The notes beneath the pieces are model-generated. The model saw only the letters and a program-made list of their open reading frames with translations, did no database searches and was not told the origin of the DNA. From assembly GCA_951812805.1 (NCBI GenBank), contig CATOSZ010000002.1, forward strand, positions 186,001 to 250,000: a DNA stretch of 64,000 nucleotides, given 5' to 3'. The stretch comes from an uncultured Alphaproteobacteria bacterium (lineage in GTDB: Bacteria > Pseudomonadota > Alphaproteobacteria > GCA-2731375). Position 1 is the first letter of the stretch; each line of letters begins with the position of its first letter. The translations under genes and the position numbers were made by a program. This document shows, one piece after another, positions 17,948 through 26,246 of this stretch.

Positions 17948-18940
17948 TTACCCCGCCGCGTGAAAGCGCGACATGCCGGGCACGTAGAGATCCAGCAGGC
18001 TTTCGCCGATCCGCTTGCTGGCCGGGTCCTCCAGCCAGACGCGGACCAGGTGGCGGCGGTGGGTCTCGTCGTCGCGGTAGGCGGTGCGGGAATGCAGGGT
18101 GGTGAAGTTGTTGAGGATCTGGATGTCGCCCGGCGCCAGGTCGATCTCGACCTGCATCTCCGGCCGGGCGACGATGGCGTCGAAGTTGTCCAGCACCGCG
18201 ACCTCGCGGGCGTCGAGGCGGAGGCCTTCCTTCTCCACCCACTGAATCGGATTGCGGTTGTAGCAGCAGTGCAGCCAGCCGCCGTTGAAGGCGAAGACCG
18301 GAATGCGGGCGGGGGAGAGCGGCGGCTCGCCCTCGGCATGCTGGCGGCGGCGGTGGTGGTAGAAGCCGCGCGCCAGGATCTCCAGGTCGGCGGGGCGTTC
18401 GGCGAGGATGGTGTTGTAGACCGCCGTCGCGCTCACCAGGCGGGAGCGGCCACCTTCCGCCGCCGTGCCGAGGCAGAGCAGGGCCGCGAGGTCGGAGCCG
18501 TCGGTGTGGAAGGGCAGCAGCTTGTTGGAGCGATAGCCGCGATGTTCGTGGTTGTAGGGCACGCCCTCGTCGCGCACGTCGACGATGCGCTGGCCTTCGT
18601 AGTTCTGCACGACGATACGGCCGAAATGGGCGAGCAGGGCCGAGTAGGCGGTGAGGTTGTCCATCTCGTCGTGTGCCGACACCGGCCAGCCCGAGAGCAC
18701 GGCGAAGCCCGCGCCGTCCTCGATTCCGCGGTAGGCCTCACGCAACAGCGGCGCGGTTTCGGGCAGCGGCACGTCGGCCCGGGTGAGGCTTTCCGGCGCC
18801 CGGCCCGCCGCGCGGAGCCGTTCGACCGCCGCCTCGATCTCCGCCACCATCGCCGGCGTCAGCCGCCGGGTGAAGCGGTCCGGGTCCGGGAAGTCCGCCC
18901 GCCGCCAGACGCTCGCGTCCTTGATTTCGCGGTGTTCCAT
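17948..18940 (-). CDS. TauD/TfdA-family Fe(II)/2-oxoglutarate dioxygenase
   Basis: A 330-residue enzyme. The iron site shows HTD in LLPFHTDGSDLAALL and the distal His in NNFTTLHSRTAY; the 2-oxoglutarate-binding Arg is in RRHLVRVWLED. The start MEHREIKDASVW is used; in-frame codons upstream lack coding character. It is the last gene of a three-gene minus-strand set with an acyl-CoA ligase (22 bases away) and a Gfo/Idh/MocA oxidoreductase. TauD-family members hydroxylate taurine, alkylsulfates, betaines and aromatic ethers; this branch resembles the less characterised gamma-butyrobetaine-like group. Substrate unknown. Confidence 0.87.
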   Translation of the reverse strand: MEHREIKDASVWRRADFPDPDRFTRRLTPAMVAEIEAAVERLRAAGRAPESLTRADVPLPETAPLLREAYRGIEDGAGFAVLSGWPVSAHDEMDNLTAYSALLAHFGRIVVQNYEGQRIVDVRDEGVPYNHEHRGYRSNKLLPFHTDGSDLAALLCLGTAAEGGRSRLVSATAVYNTILAERPADLEILARGFYHHRRRQHAEGEPPLSPARIPVFAFNGGWLHCCYNRNPIQWVEKEGLRLDAREVAVLDNFDAIVARPEMQVEIDLAPGDIQILNNFTTLHSRTAYRDDETHRRHLVRVWLEDPASKRIGESLLDLYVPGMSRFHAAG

Positions 18941-18962
18941 CGTCTTCGCCTTTCCTGTCGCC

Positions 18963-20522
18963 TCAGCCGACCCGGCGTTCGCGGCCTGCCCAGTAGCGCG
19001 CACGAAGCGCCTTCTTGTCCGGCTTGCCGAGCGGGGTGAGCGGCAGGGCGTCGACCACGTCGATCCGCTTGGGCGTCATCACCGGCCCTTTCTCGTCCCG
19101 CACCCGGGCGCGCAGGGCAGCCTCGTCGATGTGGCGGCCCGGGCGGGCGACGACGATCGCCGTCACCGCCTCGCCCCACTTCTCGTCCGGCGCGCCGACC
19201 ACCGCGACTATGGCGACGGCGGGGTCGCAGGCCAGCACGTCCTCGACCTCGCGCGGATAGACGTTGAAGCCGCCGGAAACGATCATGTCCTTCTTGCGGT
19301 CCATGATCGTCAGATAGCCCTCGTCGTCCGCCTTCGCGACGTCGCCGGTGTGCAGCCAGCCGCCCGACAGCGCCGCCGCCGTCTCGTCCGGCCGCTTCCA
19401 GTACCGGGTCATGCAGTGCGGTGCGCGGACGCAGATTTCACCCAACGCTCCGGTCTCGATCGGCTGGTCATCGTCGTCCAGCAAGGCGATGGTGACGCCC
19501 GGCACCGCCAGGCCGCAGGAGGCCAAGCGGTCGGGCCGGGCAGGATCGTGCGCCCGGCGGGGCAGCACGGTGAGTGGATAGGCCTCGGTCTGGCCATAGA
19601 GCTGACTGAACACCGGGCCGAGCCGTTCCAACCCCTCGGCAAGCCGGCTGGTGGACATGGGCGAGGCGCCATAGAGCAGCAACTCCAGCGCCGAGAGGTC
19701 CGTCTCCGCCAGGGCCGGATGGTCGAGCAGCACGTAGATCATCGTCGGCACCAGCAGGGTCGCGGTGATGCGGTCCGCCTGGATGCGGGCCAGCACCGCT
19801 TCGGGATCGAAGGCCGGCAGCATGTGGAAGGTGCCGCCGCGGATCAGGGTCGGCAACACCTTGGTGCCGACGACATGGCTGATCGGCGAGACGGCGAGGA
19901 AGCGGATCTCCTCGGGAAACTCGAAGCCGGCCAGGACCGCGGCGGTCATCGCCACCATCTCGCGGTGGCGGCGCAACGCACCCTTCGGCCGGCCGGTGGT
20001 GCCGCCGGTGTAGGAGAGGATCGCCGTATCGTCGGCGCTCGCCAGGTCGCGCGGCGCCCGCGCGCCCACGGCCTCGGCGCCGGCGAGAATGTCGGCGCCG
20101 TAGTCGGCCGGGCCGACGGTGATCACGGTGAGGTCGGGAAAACGGGCGGCGAGCTCGCCGCCGCGCGTCAGGTGGGCCGGGACGTCGACGATCAGAAGCG
20201 AGATCTCCGCGTCCTCCAGCACGCTCGCGTGATCCTCCAGCGCACCCAGGGGATGCAGCGCCGTCGTGCGCAGGCCGGCGAGGGTGGCGGCGGCCGAGGC
20301 GAGGTAGCTCGCCGCGCGGTTGCTGGTCAGGACGGCGGCGCCCTGGCCCCGTCCGGCGCCGGCCGCCAGCAGCACCGCCTGGAACCGGCCGAGGCGGTCC
20401 CAGGCCGCGCGGTAGGTCAGCCGTTCGCCCGCATCGGCGAAGGCGATCCGGTCCGGGTGGCGGCGCAGCGCCGCCAACAACAGGCCACCCGTGGTGCCGG
20501 GATCGAGATGCGCGAGGCTCAT
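18963..20522 (-). CDS. AMP-forming acyl-CoA ligase
   Basis: A 519-residue adenylate-forming enzyme: ILSYTGGTTGRPKGALR nucleotide loop, SQLYGQTEAYPLT, GWLHTGDVAKADDEGYL, and the hinge/C-terminal FNVYPREVEDVLA and LTPLGKPDKKAL with the catalytic Lys. The start MSLAHLDPGTTGG lies one base after the stop of the upstream Gfo/Idh/MocA gene, so the two are co-translated. It is probably a medium-chain or aromatic acid CoA ligase acting with the neighbouring dioxygenase. The extra TGG in the nucleotide loop, instead of TSG, is a known variant. Confidence 0.88.
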   Translation of the reverse strand: MSLAHLDPGTTGGLLLAALRRHPDRIAFADAGERLTYRAAWDRLGRFQAVLLAAGAGRGQGAAVLTSNRAASYLASAAATLAGLRTTALHPLGALEDHASVLEDAEISLLIVDVPAHLTRGGELAARFPDLTVITVGPADYGADILAGAEAVGARAPRDLASADDTAILSYTGGTTGRPKGALRRHREMVAMTAAVLAGFEFPEEIRFLAVSPISHVVGTKVLPTLIRGGTFHMLPAFDPEAVLARIQADRITATLLVPTMIYVLLDHPALAETDLSALELLLYGASPMSTSRLAEGLERLGPVFSQLYGQTEAYPLTVLPRRAHDPARPDRLASCGLAVPGVTIALLDDDDQPIETGALGEICVRAPHCMTRYWKRPDETAAALSGGWLHTGDVAKADDEGYLTIMDRKKDMIVSGGFNVYPREVEDVLACDPAVAIVAVVGAPDEKWGEAVTAIVVARPGRHIDEAALRARVRDEKGPVMTPKRIDVVDALPLTPLGKPDKKALRARYWAGRERRVG

Positions 20523-20523
20523 G

Positions 20524-21495
20524 TCAGACCGCCCCGCCGCGCGCGGCCAGGATGGCCTCGACCAGCTCCTGCACCGCGAGCGCCTCTTCCGGGGTGGCGA
20601 GCGGGTGGTCCCGGCCGCCGAGGCAGGCATCGAGGCCGGCAAGCTGGCTCGGCAAACTCTCGCCGCGCAGCGTTTCGACCGGGGCCAACGTCTCGGCGAA
20701 GGGGCCGCCCTCGGAGCGCAGCAGGCCGTGGAAATTGTCGAAGCGGTAGCTGCGCGCCCGGCCCTTCACCGTCACCTCCTGGCGGTCGGGCTGCGCGCCG
20801 CCGACGGCGCCGAGGAGCGAGACCGGCAGGCCTTCCGTGGTCTCCAGGCGGGCCAGCACATGGCTTTCGCACAACGCTGGATCCGGGGGATAGTCGGCCC
20901 GGGCCCAGACCAGGGAGAGCTGGCCGAGCAGCCGGGCGCTCAGGAACAGGAAATGGCTGATCACCTCGCGGGTATAGCCGCCCTCGGCGGCGAAGCGCAG
21001 CCAGTCGGCCGCGACCTGCCAGTCGCGTGGCCAGGCGGCGTAGGTGACGACGATGTCGATGCCTTGCGCATCGCCCATCTCGCCGCTTCGAAGCGCGCGG
21101 GCGACCTCGGCGATAGGGCGCCCGCCGGCCTGGGTGAAGTTGACCGCGCGGGGCACGCCGGCGGCGGCGAGGCGGGCGACCAGATCGCGGCTTTCCGCCA
21201 CGTCGACGCCGAGCGGTTTCTCCAGGAACACCGCCTTGCCGGCCGCGGCACTCGCCAAGGCAAGTGCCTTGCGCGGTGCCGGCGGGCAGGCGAGATAGAC
21301 GACGTCCGCCGCATCGATCGCGGCCTCGGCGTTGTCGGCGATCGGCGCCTCGGGCCACTCGGCCCGCACCGCCGCCACCGCCGCCGCCGACGGGTCGAAC
21401 AGCGCGGCCACGGTGAACCTTTCGTGGGCCCGCATGGCGGCCAGCATCCGCCGCCCCATGATGCCGAGCCCGATTATCGCCGCCTTGTGGGTCAT
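20524..21495 (-). CDS. Gfo/Idh/MocA-family NAD(P)-dependent oxidoreductase
   Basis: A 323-residue enzyme. The N-terminal Rossmann fold shows AAIIGLGIMGRRMLAAM; the family EKP motif is VFLEKPLGV near residue 95; the substrate domain follows. Family members oxidise or reduce sugars, inositols and related polyols. It is the first gene of a minus-strand operon with an acyl-CoA ligase and a TauD dioxygenase, and is divergent from the LLM oxidoreductase gene with only 60 bases between, so a shared promoter region is likely. Substrate not assigned. Confidence 0.88.
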   Translation of the reverse strand: MTHKAAIIGLGIMGRRMLAAMRAHERFTVAALFDPSAAAVAAVRAEWPEAPIADNAEAAIDAADVVYLACPPAPRKALALASAAAGKAVFLEKPLGVDVAESRDLVARLAAAGVPRAVNFTQAGGRPIAEVARALRSGEMGDAQGIDIVVTYAAWPRDWQVAADWLRFAAEGGYTREVISHFLFLSARLLGQLSLVWARADYPPDPALCESHVLARLETTEGLPVSLLGAVGGAQPDRQEVTVKGRARSYRFDNFHGLLRSEGGPFAETLAPVETLRGESLPSQLAGLDACLGGRDHPLATPEEALAVQELVEAILAARGGAV

Positions 21496-21555
21496 CTCGC
21501 TTCCTCCGCTGAGGGCGCTACTATACGGCTTCGGCCCCGGATACGGAGACCCGCC

Positions 21556-22410
21556 ATGCAATTGAACGCCTTCTTTCCGACCCGCGACATCGGCACCGAC
21601 CCGGCGAAGATCCGCGACTGGGCCCAGGCGGCCGAGGATCTCGGCTATGGCTGTATCGAGGTGCCGGACCATGTCTTCGGCGCGACGGCGCGGGACGGCT
21701 GGACGCCGCTCTATAACGAGACGGACCCGTTCCACGAAACCTTCACCACCATGGCCTTCCTGGCGGCGGTGACCAAGACCGTCACCTTGTCGAGCGGCGT
21801 GCTGATCCTGCCCCAGCGCCAGACCGGCGTCGTCGCCAAGCAGGCGGCCGAGGTCGACCTGTTGAGCGGGGGGCGCCTGCGCCTCGGCATCGGCGTCGGC
21901 TGGAACCATGTCGAATACGCCGGCCTCGGTGAGGACTGGTCGACCCGGGGCGCCCGCCAGGCCGAACAGGTCGAGGTGCTGCGCCGCCTGTGGTGCGAGG
22001 AGTTGGTCAGCCACAAGGGCCGCTTTCACGACCTGGAGGAGGTCAACATCGTGCCCCGCCCGGTGCAACGGCCGATCCCGATCTGGTTCGGCGGTTCCTC
22101 GGACGCGGTGATCCGCCGTGCGGCCCGGATCGGCGACGGCTGGATGCCGATCGTGCCGCCGGAGGCGGCGGGCGAGAAGCTCGACCGGCTGCGCGGCCAC
22201 CTGGCGGAGTTTGGCCGCGATGCGGCGGACTTCGGCCTCGAGGGCTGGCTGCGCATGAACGCGCCCGACCCGCAGGCTTGGGCCGCGGCGGCGGATGGCT
22301 AGCGGGCGCATGGCGCCGACATGGTGATGCTCTATCCGATGTACCGGATCGAGAGTTTCGACGAACAGATCGAGACGCTTCGTCGCTTCAAGGAGGTGGC
22401 GACGGGATGA
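21556..22410 (+). pseudogene. LLM-class F420-type oxidoreductase with in-frame amber codon
   Basis: The frame from ATG 21556 encodes a luciferase-like TIM barrel (DHVFGATARDGW, SSGVLILPQRQTGVVAKQAA, LRLGIGVGWNHVEYAGLG, IPIWFGGSSDAVIRRAARIG, GDGWMPI). It stops at TAG 22300-22302 after 248 residues. The same frame then continues with family-like sequence (RAHGADMVMLYPMYR, IETLRRFKEVATG) to TGA 22408-22410, which overlaps the next gene's ATG. The expected codon at the stop is Trp (TGG), so this is a single-base nonsense change removing the last ~36 residues. The truncated protein might still fold; a sequencing error is the alternative. Confidence 0.8.
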
Positions 22411-23555
22411 GCGGAATCCTCACCACCCATGCCGGCAGCCTGCCGCGCCCACCGGCCCTCGTGCAGCTTTATGCCGAACGCCAGCACGGCAAGCCCGTCG
22501 ACGAAGCCCGCCTTGAGGCTGAGGGCCGGGCGGCGACCCGCTGGGTGCTGGAACGCCAGCGCGAGGCCGGCATCGATATCCCCAACAACGGCGAACAGCT
22601 GCGCGAGGCCTTCTTCATCTACGTCGCCCGGCGGATGAGCGGTTTCGGCGGCTCGACCCCGCGCAAGCCCTGGGGCGACATCATCGACTTTCCCGAATTC
22701 GCCGAGGCCTCGAAACAGGCCTTCGCGGCCAAGACCTGGGTGTCGAACCGGGCGCCGCCCGCGGCGATCGGCGAGATCCGCCACATCGCACCCGAGGCGA
22801 ACGCGGCCGAGATCGATGCTTTCGAAACCGCCCTCCAGGGCCTCGACGGGTTCCAGGATCGATTCATCACCGCACCCTCGCCCGGCATTGTCGTCGCGGC
22901 GATGAACGACGAGCATTACGGCGACCGCAAGACCTATCTGGCAGCGGTGGCGGCGGCGCTCAGGGTCGAATACGAGGCGGCGATCCGGCACGGCCTGATC
23001 CTGCAGATCGACGCCCCGGACCTGGCGATGGAACGCCATATCCTGTTCCGCGACGAGCCGCTCGATACCTACCTCGACTTCGTCACGGACGTGGTCGACA
23101 GCCTGAACCTGGCATTGGCGGGCCTGCCGCGCGAGCGGGTGCGCCTGCACGTCTGCTGGGGCAACTACGAGGGGCCGCACACCCGGGACGTGGCGCTGGC
23201 CGAAGTGCTGCCGAGATTGCTCGAGGCGGACGTCGGCGGCCTGGTACTGCCCTTCGGCAATCCCCGCCACCAGCACGAAAGCGCGGTGCTGCGCGATATC
23301 CCTTTGAACCCCGGCCAGTATCTCGTCGCCGGCGTCATCGACACACTCACCAACTTCGTCGAGCATCCCGAAGTGGTGGCCGAGCGTCTCGAACGGGCCG
23401 CCGCGGCGATCGGCGATCCCACCCGCCTGCTGGCCGGCACGGATTGCGGCTTCGACACCTCGGCCGGCATGGGCCGGGTTACCAGCGACGTCGTCTGGGC
23501 CAAGCTCCGCGCGCTGCGTGAGGGTGCCGACATCGCCGGGGGACGGTTGTTTTAG
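22407..23555 (+). CDS. MetE-type (cobalamin-independent methionine synthase II family) protein
   Basis: A 382-residue single-domain relative of the MetE C-terminal barrel. Zinc ligands are likely His/Cys in RLHVCWGNYEGPHT and Cys in AGTDCGFDTSAG. The N-terminus ILTTHAGSLPRP is typical of the short family, which includes epoxyalkane:CoM transferase-like and MetE-like enzymes of uncertain thiol substrate. It overlaps the preceding LLM oxidoreductase by ATGA. It lacks the MetE N-terminal half, so true methionine synthesis from methylfolate is unlikely; a methyl or alkyl transfer step in the local catabolic pathway is a reasonable guess. Confidence 0.85.
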   Translation: MSGILTTHAGSLPRPPALVQLYAERQHGKPVDEARLEAEGRAATRWVLERQREAGIDIPNNGEQLREAFFIYVARRMSGFGGSTPRKPWGDIIDFPEFAEASKQAFAAKTWVSNRAPPAAIGEIRHIAPEANAAEIDAFETALQGLDGFQDRFITAPSPGIVVAAMNDEHYGDRKTYLAAVAAALRVEYEAAIRHGLILQIDAPDLAMERHILFRDEPLDTYLDFVTDVVDSLNLALAGLPRERVRLHVCWGNYEGPHTRDVALAEVLPRLLEADVGGLVLPFGNPRHQHESAVLRDIPLNPGQYLVAGVIDTLTNFVEHPEVVAERLERAAAAIGDPTRLLAGTDCGFDTSAGMGRVTSDVVWAKLRALREGADIAGGRLF

Positions 23556-23679
23556 CGCGGATCAAGTTTGATCCGAATCACCTGGCCGGCCCGCTCCCCC
23601 GTCCCAACCACCCCAAGGGTACACTCCACGGGTGGTTGGGACGGGGGAGCGGGCCGGCCAGGGCCAAACTTGACGCGCT
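23554..23679. terminator. Long GC-rich inverted repeat between convergent genes
   Basis: Arms 23581-23613 and 23630-23662 are 33 bases each, perfectly complementary, around a 16-base loop. A weaker outer arm (AGCGCG...TCAAGTTTG at 23554-23570 against CAAACTTGACGCGCT at 23665-23679) extends the pairing to the edges of both flanking genes. Its place between two converging stop codons fits a bidirectional terminator. The length and perfection are beyond a usual terminator, so a small palindromic mobile repeat is an alternative. Confidence 0.8.
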
Positions 23680-24783
23680 CTAAGCCTCGACCTCGGTGTA
23701 GTCGCGCAGCACGTCGGGATCCGGCTCGGCGCCGAGACCGGGGCCGTCGGGGACCCGGAAGGCGTTGCCGTCGGGATGGTTCCAGGGGCCGTGGATATAG
23801 GCCTCCAGGCGCAGATACATATGCTCGACCAGGAAGGCGTCCGGCTGCGCGGCGAGGAAATGCAGGGTGGCGAGGAAGCCCGGCCCGAAATAGGGCGAGT
23901 GCGGGGCCAGGCAAACACCGGCCGCCCGGGCGAGCGTCGCGACGCGGGCCAGCTCGGTGATGCCGCCGACCTTGGTGACGCTCGGCTGGGCGAAATCGAC
24001 CGCGCCGGCCTCGAACATCTTGTGGAATTCCCACGCCGTACAGGCGTTCTCGCCGGCGGCGATGGGGATGCCGCTTTTCGCGCCAAGCGCGGCGAGCGCG
24101 GCGAAATCCTCCGGCGGATAGATCGGCTCCTCCAGCCAATAGAGGTCGTAGTCCCGCAAGCGGTCCGCCATCTCCGCCGCCTCGCGCGGTGACCAGGGGC
24201 AGTTGGTGTCGACCATCAGGGCGAAGTCGGGGCCGCCGGCCTCGCGCGCGGCGCGCACCTCGGGCACGGTGGTCTCGTGCAGCTTGACGTGGGCATAGCC
24301 CGCCTCGACCGCATGGCGCGTGCGGTCCGCCACCGCGTCGGCATCCTGGTACCTCGGCAGGCTGGCGTAGGCGGGGATGGTCTCGCTCGCCCGGCCGCCC
24401 AGCAGGGCGTGCAGCGGCAGGCCCGCCGTCTTGCCGGCGATATCCCAGAGCGCGATATCGACGCCGCCGATGGCGAAGAGCGTCGGCCCGTTGCGCCCGA
24501 GGCTATGGATGCCCTTCTGCAAGCGGTGGGAAATGCCGGCGATATCGCACGCGTCCTCGCCGATCAGGCGCGGCGCCACGATATGGTCCAGCGCCGCCTT
24601 GGTCGCCCGTGCGGCGCCGTAGCCGAAGGCATCGCCCCAGCCGGAAACGCCGGCGGCGGTATCGATGCGCAGCAGCACATAGTCGAGCGTCCGCCCGCCC
24701 CGCCAGGTGCCGAGCGTCTCGTCGCGGCTGAGCGGGATGCGGACCAGGAAACTCTCGACGTTCTCGATTCTGTTGGCCGGCAT
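23680..24783 (-). CDS. Enolase-superfamily enzyme (mandelate racemase/muconate lactonizing type)
   Basis: A 367-residue enzyme. The capping N-terminal domain (IENVESFLVRIPLSRDE) is followed by the barrel: Lys in AHVKLHET, metal ligands Asp in MVDTNCPW, Glu in YWLEEPIYP and Glu in IAAGENACT, then His in CLAPHSPYFGPG. Only a single Lys near strand 2 is evident, so the exact acid-base subgroup (racemase, sugar-acid dehydratase or cycloisomerase) is left open. It is separate from lpdA (26 bases upstream on the same strand), but may be read from the same transcript. Substrate unknown, probably an acid sugar or aromatic-derived acid. Confidence 0.85.
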   Translation of the reverse strand: MPANRIENVESFLVRIPLSRDETLGTWRGGRTLDYVLLRIDTAAGVSGWGDAFGYGAARATKAALDHIVAPRLIGEDACDIAGISHRLQKGIHSLGRNGPTLFAIGGVDIALWDIAGKTAGLPLHALLGGRASETIPAYASLPRYQDADAVADRTRHAVEAGYAHVKLHETTVPEVRAAREAGGPDFALMVDTNCPWSPREAAEMADRLRDYDLYWLEEPIYPPEDFAALAALGAKSGIPIAAGENACTAWEFHKMFEAGAVDFAQPSVTKVGGITELARVATLARAAGVCLAPHSPYFGPGFLATLHFLAAQPDAFLVEHMYLRLEAYIHGPWNHPDGNAFRVPDGPGLGAEPDPDVLRDYTEVEA

Positions 24784-24809
24784 GGATACCTCGCGCGCGT
24801 CGTTCGCGG

Positions 24810-26222
24810 TCAGGCGTTCAGCGTGCGTCCCTCGACGCCGAGTGCTGCTTCCTTGACGGCTTCGTTCAGGGTCGGATGGGCGTGACAGGTCCTCGCCACG
24901 TCCTCGGCGCTGGCGCCATACTCGAGCGCCAAGACCAGCTCCGAGATCATCGTGCCGGCATCGGGCCCGAGGATATGCGCGCCCAGCAACCGGTCCGTCG
25001 CGGCATCGGCCAGCAGCTTGACGAAGCCGTCGGCATCGCCGTTCGCCCGGGCCCGGCTGTTGGCGAGGAAGGGGAACTTGCCGACCTTGTACGCGACGCC
25101 GGCGGCCTTCAGCTCCTCCTCCGTCTTGCCGACGGTGGCGGCCTCCGGCCAGGTGTAGACCACGCCCGGGATCGCCGCATAGTTGACGTGCCCGTCGTGT
25201 CCAGCGATGAGCTCGGCGACCGCGACGCCCTCTTCCTCCGCCTTGTGGGCCAGCATCGGGCGGTCCGGCAGCAGGTCGCCGATGGCGAAGACGCCGGCGA
25301 TGTTGGTCTGAAAATCGCCGTCGACGGGCACGAAGCCGCGCGCGTCCATCGCCACGCCCGCCTCCGCCAGGCCGAGGCCGGCGGTGAAGGGACGGCGGCC
25401 GATCGAGATCAGGACGACGTCGGCCTTCAGGGTTTCGCCCTCGCCGCCCGCCGCCGGTTCGAGGGCGAGATTGACCCCGCCGCGCACCGTCTTGGCGCCG
25501 GCGACCTTGGTGGAGAGCCGGAATTTCATGCCCTGGCGCTTCAACAGCCGCTGCAGGTTCTTCGACAGCTCACCGTCCATGCCGGGCGTGATGCGGTCCA
25601 GGAACTCGACCACCGTCACCTCGGCGCCGAGCCGGCCCCAGACCGAGCCGAGCTCCAGCCCGATATAGCCGCCGCCGACGACGACCAGATGCTTCGGCAC
25701 CTTGGCGAGCGTCAGCGCGCCGGTCGAGGAAACGATCCGCTTCTCGTCGATCTCGATGCCCGGCAGGCCCATCGGCTCGGAACCGGTCGCCAGCACGACG
25801 TTCTCGCAGCCAAGCGTCCGTTCGGAGCCGTCCGCCGCGGTCACCACGACACTGTCGGCCGCGGCCAGGCGGCCGGTGCCCTCGTAAAGATCGATTTTGT
25901 TCTTCTTGAAGAGGAAGCCGATGCCCTTGGTCAGCTCGTCGACCACCTTGGTCTTGCGCGCCAGCATGGCCTTCAGGTCCAGGGCGACCTCGCCGGCGAC
26001 GATGCCGTGTGCCGCCAGATCCGCCTGCGCCTGGTGATAGAGGTGGGAGCTTTCGAGCAGCGCCTTCGAGGGAATGCAGCCGACATTCAGGCAGGTCCCG
26101 CCGAGCGTCGAGCGGGCCTCGACGCAGGCGGTCCTGAGGCCGAGTTGCGCCGCCCGGATCGCGCCGACATAGCCGCCGGGCCCGCCGCCGATGAAGACGA
26201 CGTCGTAACGTTCCTCGCTCAT
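24810..26222 (-). CDS. lpdA: Dihydrolipoyl dehydrogenase (E3)
   Basis: A 470-residue flavoprotein that reoxidises dihydrolipoyl groups with NAD+. The FAD-binding motif VVFIGGGPGGYVGAIRAAQL opens the protein, the redox disulfide is in GGTCLNVGCIPSKALL, the NAD fold begins VVVGGGYIGLELGS, and the catalytic His-Glu pair is in CHAHPTLNEAVKEA. It follows sucB by 24 bases on the same strand and should be the E3 of the 2-oxoglutarate dehydrogenase complex, possibly shared with others. Length and motifs are normal. Confidence 0.96.
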   Translation of the reverse strand: MSEERYDVVFIGGGPGGYVGAIRAAQLGLRTACVEARSTLGGTCLNVGCIPSKALLESSHLYHQAQADLAAHGIVAGEVALDLKAMLARKTKVVDELTKGIGFLFKKNKIDLYEGTGRLAAADSVVVTAADGSERTLGCENVVLATGSEPMGLPGIEIDEKRIVSSTGALTLAKVPKHLVVVGGGYIGLELGSVWGRLGAEVTVVEFLDRITPGMDGELSKNLQRLLKRQGMKFRLSTKVAGAKTVRGGVNLALEPAAGGEGETLKADVVLISIGRRPFTAGLGLAEAGVAMDARGFVPVDGDFQTNIAGVFAIGDLLPDRPMLAHKAEEEGVAVAELIAGHDGHVNYAAIPGVVYTWPEAATVGKTEEELKAAGVAYKVGKFPFLANSRARANGDADGFVKLLADAATDRLLGAHILGPDAGTMISELVLALEYGASAEDVARTCHAHPTLNEAVKEAALGVEGRTLNA

Positions 26223-26246
26223 GCTCTTTCGCTCCCTCGGGACGGG

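Noticed and set aside
22300-22302. Pyrrolysine or stop read-through at the LLM oxidoreductase TAG
   Set aside because: The expected residue is Trp, one base from TAG, and nothing in the window supports a pyl system.
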